This document shows positions 8,274-18,520 of a stretch of DNA of 64,000 nucleotides, in pieces. The stretch covers positions 432,967 through 496,966 of the forward strand of contig JAENYE010000002.1 in NCBI GenBank assembly GCA_016841955.1. Direction: 5' to 3'. This stretch comes from Methanobacteriota archaeon (GTDB lineage: Archaea > Halobacteriota > Methanomicrobia > Methanomicrobiales > Methanoculleaceae). The position numbers were made by a program, and so were the translations under genes. Positions within the stretch are counted from its first letter, which is position 1. Each line of letters starts with the position of its first letter. The notes below the pieces were generated by a model. It saw only the letters and a list, made by a program, of their open reading frames with translations. It was not told the DNA's origin and searched no databases.

Positions 8274-8639
8274 ATGGAGATACAATTCAAGAACGGATTG
8301 GTGCCTGTCATCGTGCAGGAGAAGCGGACTCGTGAGGTCCTGATGCTCGCCTATGCGAACGCCGAGGCGCTGGAACTCACCCGGACCACCGGATATGCAC
8401 ACTATTACAGCAGAAGCAGACAGAAACTCTGGAAGAAAGGGGAGGAGAGCGGGCATGTCCAGCGGGTCTGCCGGGTGCTCGTCGACTGTGACGCGGACGC
8501 AGTCCTCTATGAGGTGGAGCAGGCCGGTGCTGCCTGCCATACCGGCCATGCCTCCTGTTTCTACCGAACGGTCGAGGGGGAGGAGATCGCCGGATTGGTC
8601 TTTGATCCGGAGAAGGTATACGCTAATAAGGGTGAATGA
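8274..8639 (+). CDS. hisI: Phosphoribosyl-AMP cyclohydrolase
   Basis: Opens the adenine ring of phosphoribosyl-AMP in histidine biosynthesis. 121 residues, the length of the monofunctional enzyme; no HisE domain is fused. [18 protein letters not shown] is the family signature and the metal-binding cysteines lie in [11 protein letters not shown] and [13 protein letters not shown]. It starts 6 nt after the prepilin peptidase stop, so it may be read through from it, but the functions are unrelated. Confidence 0.95.
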   Translation: MEIQFKNGLVPVIVQEKRTREVLMLAYANAEALELTRTTGYAHYYSRSRQKLWKKGEESGHVQRVCRVLVDCDADAVLYEVEQAGAACHTGHASCFYRTVEGEEIAGLVFDPEKVYANKGE

Positions 8640-8662
8640 CTTCATTATTATGGTGATTTTTT

Positions 8663-10552
8663 ATGAAAATTGTACCCGATACCAGCGTCGTAATAGACGG
8701 ACGCATAACATCGCTGATAAAAACCGGAGAATATAAGGGCGCAACAATAATCATACCGGAAGCCGTCGTCGCCGAACTGGAGGCACAGGCGAATCAGGGA
8801 CGGGAGATAGGGTTTTCCGGTCTGACGGAACTCCAGGAACTCTTCCGGATGTCGGAGGAGCATGTCATCGAACTCCAGTTTACCGGAGATCGCCCGAGCC
8901 TCGAACAGGTGAAACTCTCCAGCGGAGGCGAGATCGACGCCCTGATCAGGAACGTCGCCATCGACCATGACGCCCGGTTCATCACGAGCGACCTCGTGCA
9001 GGCGGAGGTGGCAAAAGCAAAAGGGCTCGACGTCACTTATTTGAGGCCGCAGATCGGCGACTTTTCGCCGCTCTCGATCGACCAGTACCTCGATGAGGAG
9101 ACGATCGCGATCACCCTCAAAGAGCGGGTCCCGCCGGTGGCAAAGATCGGGAAACTCCGGGACACCCGCCTGGTCACCCTCCGGGATGCGCCGATGACCG
9201 AGTACGAGCTCAAGTCCATGGCGCAGGAGCTCCTTGAAAGGGCAAAGCGCGACCCGGACGGTTTCATCGAACTCGAGAAGCGGGGGATCACGGTCGTCCA
9301 GATCGGGTCGCTCCGGATCTCGATCGCCCGGCGGCCGTTCTCGGACGGGATGGAGATCACGGTGGTGCGGCCGCTCGTGGATCTCTCGCTCGACGATTAC
9401 GACATGGCGCCGGAGATCAAGCAGCGGGTCCTCGGGAACCGCCGCGGCGTCCTGATAGCGGGCCCTCCGGGGGCGGGGAAGACCACGCTCGCCCAGAGCC
9501 TCGCGACGTTCCTTGCCGGCCACGACTTCATCGTCAAGACGATGGAGGCGCCGCGGGACCTGCAGGTGCCCGACCACATTACCCAGTACACGGCGCTCGA
9601 GGGCAGCATGACGAACACCGCCGAAGCCCTCCTGCTCGTCCGGCCCGACTACGTGGTCTTCGACGAGATCCGGAAGAACGAGGACTTCGGCGTCTATGCC
9701 GACATGCGCCTCGCCGGGATGGGCATGGTCGGCGTGGTGCATGCCATGGAGGTGCATGACTGCCTCCGGCGGTTCTGCGACCGCGTGGACTACAGCATCC
9801 TGCCGCAGATCATCAACACCGTCATCTACGTCGTTCAGGGCGCGATCACGAAGATCTACGACCTTGAACTGACGATCAAGGCTCCGGAGGGCATGCCCGG
9901 CGATGCGCACATCCGCCCGGTGATCGTCGTCCGCGAACATGCCCGGCGTGAGCCCGAGATCGAGATATTCCGCTACGAGGGGGAGACCCTGGTGATGCCG
10001 CTCGTCCGGAGAACCGCCGTAGAGCCGCCCGCCGTTACGGAGCCGCCGGTCGTCGCGGCACCGGCAGCGGAGCCCGAGGAGAACGTCTCCTGGAAGGTTG
10101 CCGAGAAAGAGGTCCAGCGGGAGATCGGGCGGTATACAAGCGGCCCGGTCGAGGTCCGCATCATCAGCGACAACAAGGCCGTCGTCTACATCGAGGACAA
10201 GGACGTCCCGGCGGCGATCGGGAAGGGCGGAAAGAACGTCTCGGCGATCGTGAACAAACTCGGTATCGGGATCGACATCAGGCCGAGGAGCGAGCTTGAG
10301 GCGCAAAAGCACGTCGAGGAGGAGATGCAGCTCGCCGGCGGCATCAAGATCCGCCTCGACAAAAAGCAGCTGACGATCGTCTCTCCCGAGAACAAGGGCA
10401 AGATCGTGGACGTCTTCGCCGGGAAGGAGTATCTCTTCACGGCCACGGTGAACGAGGAGGGCGATATCCTCCTCGCCAAGAACAGCACGATCGCACAGGA
10501 GATGATCAAGCGCTACAACGAGGGCGAAACGATCCGGCTGCGGCCGGTGTGA
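8663..10552 (+). CDS. PIN domain-P-loop ATPase-KH protein (archaeal PINA-type)
   Basis: 629 residues with three parts. An N-terminal PIN nuclease fold has acidic residues in PDTSVVIDGRI and FITSDLVQAEV. A central secretion-ATPase-like P-loop domain has Walker A AGPPGAGKTTL about residues 267-277 and Walker B YVVFDEIRKNE. A C-terminal KH domain has GxxG loop IGKGGKN. Archaeal relatives form hexamers; Sulfolobus PINA promotes Holliday junction migration. The start is set by a strong GGTGAT about 6 nt before the ATG. The KH domain implies nucleic-acid binding. Despite the GspE-like core this is not a secretion ATPase. Confidence 0.9.
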   Translation: MKIVPDTSVVIDGRITSLIKTGEYKGATIIIPEAVVAELEAQANQGREIGFSGLTELQELFRMSEEHVIELQFTGDRPSLEQVKLSSGGEIDALIRNVAIDHDARFITSDLVQAEVAKAKGLDVTYLRPQIGDFSPLSIDQYLDEETIAITLKERVPPVAKIGKLRDTRLVTLRDAPMTEYELKSMAQELLERAKRDPDGFIELEKRGITVVQIGSLRISIARRPFSDGMEITVVRPLVDLSLDDYDMAPEIKQRVLGNRRGVLIAGPPGAGKTTLAQSLATFLAGHDFIVKTMEAPRDLQVPDHITQYTALEGSMTNTAEALLLVRPDYVVFDEIRKNEDFGVYADMRLAGMGMVGVVHAMEVHDCLRRFCDRVDYSILPQIINTVIYVVQGAITKIYDLELTIKAPEGMPGDAHIRPVIVVREHARREPEIEIFRYEGETLVMPLVRRTAVEPPAVTEPPVVAAPAAEPEENVSWKVAEKEVQREIGRYTSGPVEVRIISDNKAVVYIEDKDVPAAIGKGGKNVSAIVNKLGIGIDIRPRSELEAQKHVEEEMQLAGGIKIRLDKKQLTIVSPENKGKIVDVFAGKEYLFTATVNEEGDILLAKNSTIAQEMIKRYNEGETIRLRPV

Positions 10553-10592
10553 TGTAGGGCAAAGATGAGGAACCAGTGTCTGGAGGCTTAGA

Positions 10593-13370
10593 GTGAGCGG
10601 ATTAGATATGCAGAGTAACGAACGGGAGTGCGTCGCCCGGTGGGAGCACGCGTTCGAGGCCGATCCTGCAGAGAAGGAGAAGTATTACCTGACCGTGGCA
10701 TACCCGTATCCAAGCGGGGCGATGCACGTCGGGCACGGGCGGACCTACATTGTCCCGGACGTCCTCGCCCGTTACCAGCGGATGAGGGGAAAACAGGTCC
10801 TCTTCCCGATGGCGTTCCACGTCACCGGCACCCCGGTCATCGGGATATCGAAGAGGATCGCGAATGGCGATGGGAAGACGATCGGGCTGTATCGGGACCT
10901 CTATAAGGTACCGCAGGACATCCTCGATCGGTTCATCAACCCGATGGAGATCGTCCGGTACTTCTCGGAGGAGTACCGGCGCGTGATGCAGAGGTGCGGG
11001 CTCTCGATCGACTGGCGGCGCCGGTTCATCACCGTCGACCCCCAGTACAGCAAGTTCATCGAGTGGCAGTATGCGCACCTGCACGAGGACGAACACGTCG
11101 TCAAGGGGGCCCACCCGGTCAAGTACTGTCCCCAGTGCGAGAACCCGGTCGGCGACCACGACCTGCTCGAGGGGGAGAAGGCCGAGATTATCAGGTTCAC
11201 CCTGGTGGTCTTCCGCTGGGGCGATGTGAGAATCCCGTGCGCAACGCTCCGGCCCGAGACGGTCTACGGCGTGACGAACCTCTGGGTGAACCCGGAAACC
11301 ACCTACGTGCGGGTGACGATCGACGGCGAGGAGTGGATCTTGAGCCCGGAGGCCGCAGCGAAACTCGTCCTGCAGGACCACGACGTCTCCGTGACGGAGG
11401 AGATACCCGGGACGGCGCTCATCGACCAGACGGTCTCCCACCCACTCTCCGGCGAGGTCCCCGTCCTTCCGGCAACGTTCGTGGACCCGGACATGGGGAC
11501 CGGCATCGTCATGAGCGTTCCGGCCCATGCACCCTTCGATTACATCGCGCTCCGCGACCTGCAGCAGCAGGGGAAGTACACGTCCATCCGGCCGGTCCCG
11601 CTCATCTCAGTCGAGGGTTACGGCGAGATCCCGGCAAAGGATGCGGTCGAACGGGCAGGCATCCGCGACCAGAACGACCCGGGGATGGAAGCGCTCACCC
11701 AGGAGGTCTACAGCGCCGAGTTCTCCCGCGGAAAGGTCTTTGAAAAGTACGGCGGAAAGCCGGTGAGAGAGGCCCGGGACGACGTGGCGGCGCTGATGAT
11801 GGAGCGCTACGGCTCCATCCCGATGTACGAGTTCGACAACCGCCAGGTGGTCTGCCGGTGCGGCGGCAGGGTCTTTGTGAAGATCCTCCACGACCAGTGG
11901 TTCCTGGAGTACAGCGACCCGTGCTGGAAGGAACAGGTGAAGACCCAGCTCGAGGAGATGGCGCTTGTCCCGCCCGAGGTCAGGGCCGAGTTCGACCGGA
12001 CCGTCGACTGGCTGAAGGACTGGGCCTGCACCCGGCGGGTGGGGCTCGGCACGAAACTCCCCTGGGATCCGACCTGGATCATCGAGCCGCTCTCCGACTC
12101 GACGATCTACATGGCCTACTACACGATCGCCCACCACTTGAAAGCCATCCCGGCGGAGAACCTGACGCCGGAGGTCTTCGACTATGTCTTCTTCGGGGAG
12201 GGGGGCCCGGAGACCGTCGACCGCGAGACGCTTGAGAGGATCCGGAGCGAGTTCCTCTACTGGTATCCCTACGACTACCGGTTCTCGGCAAAGGACCTCA
12301 TATCGAACCACCTCACGTTCCAGCTCTTCCACCACCGGGCGATCTTCCCGCCGGAACTGCAGCCGAAGGGCATGGTGGTCTTCGGCATGGGCCTCCTGAA
12401 CGGGGCGAAGATGTCCTCGAGCAAGGGCAACGTCTTCCTGCTCGAGGATGCTCTGGAGGAGTTCGGTGCCGATACCGTCAGGATGTTCCTTGTCGGGAGT
12501 GCCGAGCCCTGGCAGGACTTCGACTGGCGCAACGAGCTCGTCTCGTCGACCAGGAAACAGATCGAGCGGTTCTGGAACACGGTCGAGGAGGCAAAGCAGG
12601 CCCGGGGATCCTCCCCCATCGATGCCTGGCTCGCGAGCAGGCTCCAGCGCCGCATCGAGAGCGCCACGGCAGCGCTCGATTCGTTCCAGACCCGGCAGGC
12701 GCTGCAGGAGGCATTCTTCGGCGTGGAGGCCGACCTGAAGTGGTACCGCCGCCGCCTGCCCGAGAGCGCGACCGGCGGGGCCGTGATGCAGGACCTCTGC
12801 CGCACCTGGGTGCGGCTGCTCGCCCCGATCATCCCCTTCACCTGCGAGGCCCTCTGGAGCGAGATCGGTGAGGAGGGCATGGTCTCTTTCGCTCCGTGGC
12901 CGGAGGTGGACGAGGCCCGGGTCAACCCGGAGGTCGAGCTCGCCGAGGAGCTCCTCTCAAGGACGGTCGAGGATATCGAGTCGATCGTGAAGCTCATCCC
13001 GATGGAGCCGACGTCCATCAGCCTCTTCGTCGCCCCGGCCTGGAAGCACGAGGCCTTCCGGATCATCGCCGCATCGGCCGACAAGACGAAGGTGGTGCGG
13101 GAGATCATGCAGCACGAGGAGATGCGGAAGCGCGGCCGCGAGGCGACGGACGCGGCGAAGCAGATCACGAAGCTCGTGCTGAAACTGCCGCCCGATCTCG
13201 TGAAGCAGCTCGCAGCGTCGTCCCCCGACGAGCAGGCGGTCCTCGAGGGTGCACGGCAGTTCCTGGAGCACGAGTTCGGCGTGCCGGTGACGGTCCAGAG
13301 CGCCGAAGCGAGCACTCACCCGAAGGCGTCGGGAGCCCTGCCCTTCAAGCCGGCGATTGTGATTGAGTAG
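10593..13370 (+). CDS. leuS: Leucyl-tRNA synthetase
   Basis: 925 residues, archaeal/eukaryal-type class I synthetase. HIGH motif is HVGH (residues 45-48), KMSKS is KMSSSKGN starting at residue 606, with a CP1 editing domain between ([14 protein letters not shown]) and two CxxC pairs ([17 protein letters not shown]). The C-terminal half holds the anticodon-binding helical domain. GTG at 10593 is preferred over the ATG at 10608 because GGAGG at 10582-10586 leaves a 6-nt spacer. T-runs follow the stop. Confidence 0.97.
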   Translation: MSGLDMQSNERECVARWEHAFEADPAEKEKYYLTVAYPYPSGAMHVGHGRTYIVPDVLARYQRMRGKQVLFPMAFHVTGTPVIGISKRIANGDGKTIGLYRDLYKVPQDILDRFINPMEIVRYFSEEYRRVMQRCGLSIDWRRRFITVDPQYSKFIEWQYAHLHEDEHVVKGAHPVKYCPQCENPVGDHDLLEGEKAEIIRFTLVVFRWGDVRIPCATLRPETVYGVTNLWVNPETTYVRVTIDGEEWILSPEAAAKLVLQDHDVSVTEEIPGTALIDQTVSHPLSGEVPVLPATFVDPDMGTGIVMSVPAHAPFDYIALRDLQQQGKYTSIRPVPLISVEGYGEIPAKDAVERAGIRDQNDPGMEALTQEVYSAEFSRGKVFEKYGGKPVREARDDVAALMMERYGSIPMYEFDNRQVVCRCGGRVFVKILHDQWFLEYSDPCWKEQVKTQLEEMALVPPEVRAEFDRTVDWLKDWACTRRVGLGTKLPWDPTWIIEPLSDSTIYMAYYTIAHHLKAIPAENLTPEVFDYVFFGEGGPETVDRETLERIRSEFLYWYPYDYRFSAKDLISNHLTFQLFHHRAIFPPELQPKGMVVFGMGLLNGAKMSSSKGNVFLLEDALEEFGADTVRMFLVGSAEPWQDFDWRNELVSSTRKQIERFWNTVEEAKQARGSSPIDAWLASRLQRRIESATAALDSFQTRQALQEAFFGVEADLKWYRRRLPESATGGAVMQDLCRTWVRLLAPIIPFTCEALWSEIGEEGMVSFAPWPEVDEARVNPEVELAEELLSRTVEDIESIVKLIPMEPTSISLFVAPAWKHEAFRIIAASADKTKVVREIMQHEEMRKRGREATDAAKQITKLVLKLPPDLVKQLAASSPDEQAVLEGARQFLEHEFGVPVTVQSAEASTHPKASGALPFKPAIVIE

Positions 13371-13379
13371 GATACTCAC

Positions 13380-13399
13380 TTTTTTTACGCTTGTTTTTT
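13380..13399 (+). terminator. Oligo-T terminator after leuS
   Basis: Two T-runs, T7 at 13380-13386 and T6 at 13394-13399, lie within 30 nt of the leuS stop. This fits archaeal T-tract termination. Confidence 0.55.
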
Positions 13400-13933
13400 G
13401 AGCACGGTTTTTAAGCGTCCATCCCCCACGTCCCTCGTATCTCCATGGAGAGTCGGCGGTGGAGCCGGGGCAGAGGATCTGGTATGCGATAAGGATGAAG
13501 GCCACTGTCCGTCACATGCCTCTTGAACAACCAAAGCGAGGGAAAAGCCCGGTACGGTGGACCGTGGGGGTATCGCCATTGGGGGTGGGGCCGACGGGGA
13601 GGGGGGGCAAACCCCCCTCCCCTGTCTCCGACACCCATCTCTGGTGCTTTGGATCCGATTGAGAGACTGTTCCCTTCGCCCCCCACCCCGCCCGGCCTTC
13701 GGCCTCCTCCCCCGCCCCAGGGGGCGGGGGCAGTGCGTGGCGATAGCCAATGCAAAGCCGTGCACTGGTTCGTGCAATTGACAGGAGAACGGAAAAAGAC
13801 CAGATACAAAGTGACAAGCAACGACATCAGAACGGCAGGAGCACCCTACCCCCCGCACCGAAAATCGGAATGAAGAGTGCGGAATTATAGCCCACAAAAA
13901 AGAAGAGATGCCCTGCCGAAGAGAAAAATCCGG
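13400..13933. other. Gene-free GC-rich intergenic region
   Basis: The interval between leuS and the next gene holds repeat family A (13551-13622) and a second GC hairpin near 13717-13738 (CCCCGCCCC facing GGGGCGGGG). On the minus strand a T6 run (13896-13901) can terminate the DUF5611-like gene. Frames on both strands here are proline/glycine/arginine-rich and change with each strand, so I do not call genes. Confidence 0.6.
13551..13622 (+). repeat. Dispersed hairpin repeat family A, copy 2
   Basis: Core GGTGGACCGTGGGGGTATCG is followed by a hairpin with arms GGGGAGGGGGG (from 13596) and CCCCCCTCCCC (13612-13622). Sequence upstream (GAGGGAAAAGCCCGGT) also resembles the copy at 63850-63863. 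Confidence 0.7.
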
Positions 13934-14260
13934 TTATTCCTTTCCCTTCACGACCTGCTGGGCTTTCTTCGCCCGCTCTTTCGCCGTATACCCGGTGACC
14001 TGCTGGAGATAGTCCCGGAACCGGCGGTTGGTGTCGATGATCGTCTCGTCGGCGGCGCTTTTGTCCGCCTCGGTATCGACGAACAGAGTCTTGCCTCCCG
14101 CACCGGACCAGACCTCAAGGCGCAGGAGCGCTCCGTAGGTGATGCTGTAGTGGCCGTCCGGCGACGCCGTGGGTTCGGTCCCGAACTGGTCGCGGAGGCC
14201 CTGAATCATGGATTCTGTAAGTTGTTTCGTGTATCCGCGCTTGATCTGGTATTCCTGCAT
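13934..14260 (-). CDS. Conserved small methanogen protein, DUF5611-like (tentative)
   Basis: 108 residues starting MQEYQIKRGYTKQLTESMIQ and ending in a lysine-rich helix (TAKERAKKAQQVVKG). It resembles a small uncharacterised methanogen family, which I recall as DUF5611; the family name is tentative. A GTG 18 nt upstream is possible but has no ribosome site; the ATG at 14260 fits a leaderless start about 30 nt from GTTTAACAT. It is divergent from a PAC2 gene with crossed promoters. Function is unknown. Confidence 0.75.
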   Translation of the reverse strand: MQEYQIKRGYTKQLTESMIQGLRDQFGTEPTASPDGHYSITYGALLRLEVWSGAGGKTLFVDTEADKSAADETIIDTNRRFRDYLQQVTGYTAKERAKKAQQVVKGKE

Positions 14261-14307
14261 AATATTTTTAAGGGACACCCAGCTATGTTAAACTAATCCA
14301 GGAGTGA

Positions 14308-15033
14308 GTGATTGATCCCATGGACGATATAAAGGTCATATCCAGAGCGCTCGCCGGCGCCGAAAAGACGGTGCTGATCGGGTTCCCCGGCAGCGGGCTC
14401 GTCGGGAGTATTGCCCTGCAATATCTCGTCGAACAGATGGAATTCGAGCAGATTGGGGCGATCACGAGCAAATACTTCCCGCCGGTCGCCCTCATGACGA
14501 AAGGCGTGATCAACGCTCCCGTGCGCCTCTACGAGAAGGATCACCTCGCCGCGGTCGTCTCCGACGTCCCCATCCACCCCATGATCAGCTACGAGGTGGC
14601 GAACGGCATCATGGACTGGCTCACCCAGTTCGACGTCAAGGAGATCGTCACGATTGCAGGAATCATCACGAACGAATCGGAGAAGAGGGTCTTCGGGGTC
14701 GCGACCAGCAGCGGAACGCTGGAGCGCGTCTCGGACGAGACGATCATTCTTCCGATGGGAAGCATCTCCGGTGTCGCGGCAAGCCTCCTCACGGAGTGCA
14801 AGACACGGGGCATCCCGGGGATAGGGCTGCTCGGGGAGACGGTGAACACCCCCGACCCGCGGTCCTCTGCTGCCACGATCGAGGTCCTGAACAAGATCTA
14901 CAACCTCAACCTGGACGTCCAGCCGCTGCTCGAACAGGCGGTGGAGATCGAGGCGGCAATGTCCCAGATCGCCGAGCAGGTACAGAAGACCGAGGCCCCG
15001 GCCCGGAGAGAGCAGCTGCCGATGTACGGGTGA
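14308..15033 (+). CDS. PAC2 family protein (proteasome-assembly-chaperone-like)
   Basis: 241 residues. TVLIGFPGSGLVGSIALQYL at the N-terminus, SYEVANGIMDWL, GIITNE and GIPGIGLLGETV are typical of archaeal PAC2/COG2047 proteins, related in fold to proteasome assembly chaperone 2. Archaeal function is not settled. The C-terminal 40 residues form an acidic helix ending in PMYG. GTG 14308 and ATG 14320 are both possible; GGAG at 14301-14304 is too close to one and far from the other. It overlaps the DUF473 gene by one base. A second paralogue lies at 59978-60724. Confidence 0.85.
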   Translation: MIDPMDDIKVISRALAGAEKTVLIGFPGSGLVGSIALQYLVEQMEFEQIGAITSKYFPPVALMTKGVINAPVRLYEKDHLAAVVSDVPIHPMISYEVANGIMDWLTQFDVKEIVTIAGIITNESEKRVFGVATSSGTLERVSDETIILPMGSISGVAASLLTECKTRGIPGIGLLGETVNTPDPRSSAATIEVLNKIYNLNLDVQPLLEQAVEIEAAMSQIAEQVQKTEAPARREQLPMYG

Positions 15034-15428
15034 TGGCCATGAAGTATGCAGCGTTAACCGGAATCTCGCCGTCGGTCATTGCCGAACTCAAGAGCGGCAA
15101 GGCCCGCACCCTCGAACTGAACAGCGCCCACAACATCATCACGCTGACCGAGACGGCCCCGGGGGAGTGCGTCTTCATAACGTCGGTCAACGAGGAAGAC
15201 CTCTCGCCCGGAGACCCGGGGATCATGGCCGACCTCCTTGTCCTCAACATCAGCATGAAACGGATCGAGGTCGCCAACCCGTTCTTCTTCGAGGAGCGGG
15301 AGCGGATGTCGGCCCGGATCAAGGTCCAGTTCCGGGGAACGACCATCGCCCGCGACGTGGAAGGGCGGAAGTGGGGAGACCCGACAAAGGTCGAGATCAT
15401 CCGGTCGTCATGTTACAGGGCCGGGTAA
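15033..15428 (+). CDS. DUF473 family protein
   Basis: 131 residues starting MAMKYAALTGISPSVIAELK, a match to the methanogen DUF473 family, beta-rich with no catalytic motif I can identify. The ATG overlaps the TGA of the PAC2 gene (TGATG), so the two are translationally coupled, which suggests a shared process. A T6 run at 15438-15443 follows the stop. Function is unknown. Confidence 0.85.
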   Translation: MAMKYAALTGISPSVIAELKSGKARTLELNSAHNIITLTETAPGECVFITSVNEEDLSPGDPGIMADLLVLNISMKRIEVANPFFFEERERMSARIKVQFRGTTIARDVEGRKWGDPTKVEIIRSSCYRAG

Positions 15429-15437
15429 TACGCTTTC

Positions 15438-15443
15438 TTTTTT
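15438..15443 (+). terminator. Oligo-T terminator after DUF473
   Basis: TTTTTT ten nucleotides after the stop codon, followed by GC-rich sequence and then the tRNA promoter. Plausible archaeal terminator. Confidence 0.45.
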
Positions 15444-15509
15444 CCCCGACGCCCCGAACCTCAAAGGGTTAATAACCCCGGGCGACCAAAATGTATGGGA
15501 ATACCACGG

Positions 15510-15584
15510 GGGTCTGTGGCTTAGCCAGGACATAGCGCCGGGCTTCTAACCCGGACGTCGGGGGTTCGAATCCCTCCAGGCCCG
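15510..15584 (+). tRNA. tRNA-Arg (TCT)
   Basis: 75-nt cloverleaf. Acceptor GGGTCTG pairs with CAGGCCC (one G-U). Anticodon stem CCGGG/CCCGG encloses loop CTTCTAA with anticodon TCT at 15545-15547, reading AGA/AGG. T-arm GGGGG-TTCGAAT-CCCTC. Discriminator G, no encoded CCA. A TATA-like GGGTTAATAACCC (15466-15478), itself a palindrome, lies about 38 nt upstream. No intron. Confidence 0.95.
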
Positions 15585-15697
15585 TCGTATCTTTTTCTCA
15601 AAAATTATGGTCTCAAATCCAACCCGCCCGCCGGGGCAGCGGCGTATTGCCGTCTATGAAAGAGTGGTAAAAACAGGGTAGACCCGGCCCGCCCTCC

Positions 15698-17692
15698 TCA
15701 CCGCACCTTCGTCCCCGGGCTGACCGGGCGGAGCGGGACGAGGAGGGAGGCCTCGTCGCCGGCGGCGAGGATCATGCCCCTGCTCTCGATACCGAAGATC
15801 TTTGCCGGGGCGAGGTTTGCGATCAGCGCCACGTCCTTCCCCACAAGCTCGTCGGGGGTGTAGAACTGCGCGATCCCGCTGACCACCTGGCGCTTCTCGC
15901 TTCCTAAGTCGACGATGAGTTTGTAGAGCTTCTTCGAGCCCTTGATCGGCTCGGCCGAGACGACTCTCGCGATCCGGATATCGAGGTTTGCAAACTCCTC
16001 GATGGAGACGGTCGCTTTCTTCGTTTCAGCGGCCGCGTTTGCCTCCTCGACCCGCACATTGAGGGTCTTTTCAAGTTCGCCGATCTGGTCCTTCTCGATC
16101 TTCGCAAACAGGGGGACGGGCTTTGCGAGCGCTCGTGCCCCCACCGGGGCCGTCGCCTCGGCGATCGAGTGGTCCGCGATATCGTCGCCGTAGCCGAGCA
16201 TCGTCCAGGCCCGCTGCATCGACTCGGGCATCAGGGGCTGGAAAGTCAGGGCGAGCGCTTTCACGATCTGCAGGCAGTCGGCGATCACCTGCTGTGCCGC
16301 GGCCCGGTCCTCCTTGATCAGTTTCCAGGGGGCGTTGTTCTGGATATAGGCGTTTCCGAACGACGCGAGCGCCATCATCGAATCGACGGCATTCTTGAAG
16401 TCGTAGTCCCGCATCAGGGCATCGACGCCGGCGAGCGACCGCTCGATCTCCTCGATGACGGCCGGGCGGGGAGGGAGGTCGGGCACGCCCGAGAACTCCT
16501 TCTCGGCGAAGTACATCGTACGGTAGACGAAGTTCCCGAGCGTCCCGACGATCTCGTTGTTCACCCGCTCGGCGTAGACCTTCCAGGAGAAGTCGAGTTC
16601 CTTTGTGTGGTTGGTGTAGGAGAGGAGGTAGTAACGGAGGTAGTCCGCCGGGAGCCCCACATCAAGGTAGTCGTCGTTCGTCCAGACGACGTAGCCCCGG
16701 GACTTCGAGAACTTCTTACCCTCGATCGTGACCATGCCGCTCGCGACCACCGCATACGGGAGGCCGTAGCCCGCTCCCTTGAGGAGCGCCGGCCAGAAGA
16801 TGCAGTGGTGATAGATGATGTCCCCCCCGATGAAGTGGGTGACCCTGGTGTCGTCGCCGCACCAGTAGTCCTTCCAGTCGGCCCCTGCGGCCTCTGCCCA
16901 CTCCTTCGTGAACGAAATATAACCGATCGGCGCGTCGACCCAGACGTAGACGACGAGGTCGTCGCTCCCCGGGAACTTGACGCCCCAGTCCAATGTCCGG
17001 GTGATGCACCAGTCGTGGAGGAGCTCCTTCACCCACCCGAGGGCGTAGTTCCGGGCGGTGGACGTGCCCCGGAGGTCCGGGAGGTACTCGAGGAGGAACT
17101 CCCGGAACGCCGAGAGCCTGAAGAAGTAGTGCTCCTGCTCCCGGTATTCCGCCTTCCCGCCGCAGACCTTGCAGATCGCGTCCCTGATCTCGCCGGGCTC
17201 GAGGTGCTGCCCGCACCCCTGGTCGCACTCGTCGCCCCGGGCGACGGCCCCGCAGTGGGGGCAGATCCCCTCCACGTAGCGGTCCGGGAGGAACCGTTCG
17301 CAGTCCGGGCAGTAACTCTGGCTGATGGTCTTTGCGTAGACGTAGCCGTTCTCGATCAACCGCTGCACGATCGACCGGGTGGTCTCGTGGTTCATGGGGT
17401 CGTCGGTCATGCCGAACCGGTCGAAGACGACCTCCATCCGCCGGAACGTATCGTAGAAGTGCTGATGATAGCGCTCCGAGAGGGCGCGGGGGGTCGAGCC
17501 CTCCTGCTCGGCGCTGATCACGATCGGGGTTCCGTGGTTGTCGGAACCGCATACGAAGACGACCTCCTCCCCGGACCGGCGCATATACCGCACATAGAAA
17601 TCCGCCGGTACGTAGGTCCGCAGGTGCCCGATATGGCAGGGACCGTTCGTGTACGGGAGCCCGCACGTTACCAGTAACGGCTTACCACTCAT
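15698..17692 (-). CDS. metG: Methionyl-tRNA synthetase with C-terminal tRNA-binding domain
   Basis: 664 residues. HIGH motif at residues 20-23 in [16 protein letters not shown]-type KFSKSRG about residue 325, and zinc-knuckle cysteines ([31 protein letters not shown]) between them. The last ~100 residues form an EMAPII/Trbp111-like OB-fold ([20 protein letters not shown], then GMILAA) that binds tRNA. It is divergent from the gene at 17735. A short T-run on the minus strand near 15666-15670 may end the transcript. Confidence 0.97.
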   Translation of the reverse strand: MSGKPLLVTCGLPYTNGPCHIGHLRTYVPADFYVRYMRRSGEEVVFVCGSDNHGTPIVISAEQEGSTPRALSERYHQHFYDTFRRMEVVFDRFGMTDDPMNHETTRSIVQRLIENGYVYAKTISQSYCPDCERFLPDRYVEGICPHCGAVARGDECDQGCGQHLEPGEIRDAICKVCGGKAEYREQEHYFFRLSAFREFLLEYLPDLRGTSTARNYALGWVKELLHDWCITRTLDWGVKFPGSDDLVVYVWVDAPIGYISFTKEWAEAAGADWKDYWCGDDTRVTHFIGGDIIYHHCIFWPALLKGAGYGLPYAVVASGMVTIEGKKFSKSRGYVVWTNDDYLDVGLPADYLRYYLLSYTNHTKELDFSWKVYAERVNNEIVGTLGNFVYRTMYFAEKEFSGVPDLPPRPAVIEEIERSLAGVDALMRDYDFKNAVDSMMALASFGNAYIQNNAPWKLIKEDRAAAQQVIADCLQIVKALALTFQPLMPESMQRAWTMLGYGDDIADHSIAEATAPVGARALAKPVPLFAKIEKDQIGELEKTLNVRVEEANAAAETKKATVSIEEFANLDIRIARVVSAEPIKGSKKLYKLIVDLGSEKRQVVSGIAQFYTPDELVGKDVALIANLAPAKIFGIESRGMILAAGDEASLLVPLRPVSPGTKVR

Positions 17693-17734
17693 CCTTATCT
17701 ACTCTGGTTGCGATGCTAATAAAGACACCAGCGC

Positions 17735-18520
17735 ATGGCACGACGGATCACGATACCGGTCCGGTCCTTCGGCTCCGAGGTCGGGATGCCCACGGTTCCG
17801 GAGCTTACCGGGTGGCTGAAAGGGAAGCGGGGGGAGGAGGCGGACCTCACCACCTACCGGCTCGAGCGGTCGCTCGACGCCCAGGAGGAGGTTGCGGTGC
17901 CCGCAGCCGGCGGCGTCTTCTACGGCGAGCGGTGGCGGGAAGCCTTCCAGGGCATGGCGGACGGGGTGCTCGTCGATGAGCCGGGCATCGACCCATCCGC
18001 CGTGACCGCGGATGCCCGACTCGTCTGCGCGAAACGGAAGGGCGCCTGGTTCTCCCTCCCCGCTCCCCACCTGCTCGGGTTCCGCGACGCCTACATGGGA
18101 GACGTTGAGGAGTTTTCCGAGACGATCGCAACCTCTTATGCCCGCCTCGCACGGGAGATGCGCGATGCAGGCGTGCAGGGGCATATCCTGGTCGCGGATA
18201 CGGCGGACGCGATCGAACTCGAGGTGCTTGCCGGCAGAAAAATTCTCTTCTTCCCCCGGAGTCCGGAGAAGTTCGACCTCGAACTGCTGCTCGAGTACCA
18301 GGGCGCTCTCGTCCTCCCGGCAAAAGACCTCGCCCGGGCTCAGGACCTGATGGAGCGGTTCCGCGTCAGAAAACTGATCCTGCTCGCCCCGGAGGCGAAG
18401 GACCTTGCAGCCGCCACTGCCTTCGCCGACCCGGATATGATCGAGGCCGGAGGCTACTGCGAGGACGGCTGCCCGGACTACTGGAAGCGTCTGGTCGACC
18501 GGGCGTTTATTGCGCGATAG
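17735..18520 (+). CDS. Conserved hypothetical protein
   Basis: 261 residues, soluble, no signal peptide or membrane segment. It starts MARRITIPVRSFGSEVGMP and has a helical middle (GDVEEFSETIATSYARLARE), a stretch of alternating hydrophobic residues (DAGVQGHILVADTADAIELE) and a C-terminal CEDGCPDYW. I do not recognise a family. Codon usage matches its neighbours, so it looks real. Its last 14 bases overlap the 3' end of the convergent DHH gene. Confidence 0.75.
   Translation: MARRITIPVRSFGSEVGMPTVPELTGWLKGKRGEEADLTTYRLERSLDAQEEVAVPAAGGVFYGERWREAFQGMADGVLVDEPGIDPSAVTADARLVCAKRKGAWFSLPAPHLLGFRDAYMGDVEEFSETIATSYARLAREMRDAGVQGHILVADTADAIELEVLAGRKILFFPRSPEKFDLELLLEYQGALVLPAKDLARAQDLMERFRVRKLILLAPEAKDLAAATAFADPDMIEAGGYCEDGCPDYWKRLVDRAFIAR

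Noticed and set aside
8648..10312. 554-codon minus-strand frame opposite the PIN-ATPase gene
   Set aside because: Mirror of a well-supported gene; repetitive charged composition and no motif.
13459..13873. Several short overlapping frames in the leuS downstream region
   Set aside because: Pro/Gly/Arg-rich frames on both strands over a repeat and G/C hairpins; none has a ribosome site or family.
16169..17677. 502-codon plus-strand frame opposite metG
   Set aside because: metG motifs are clear on the other strand; this frame has no recognisable domain.
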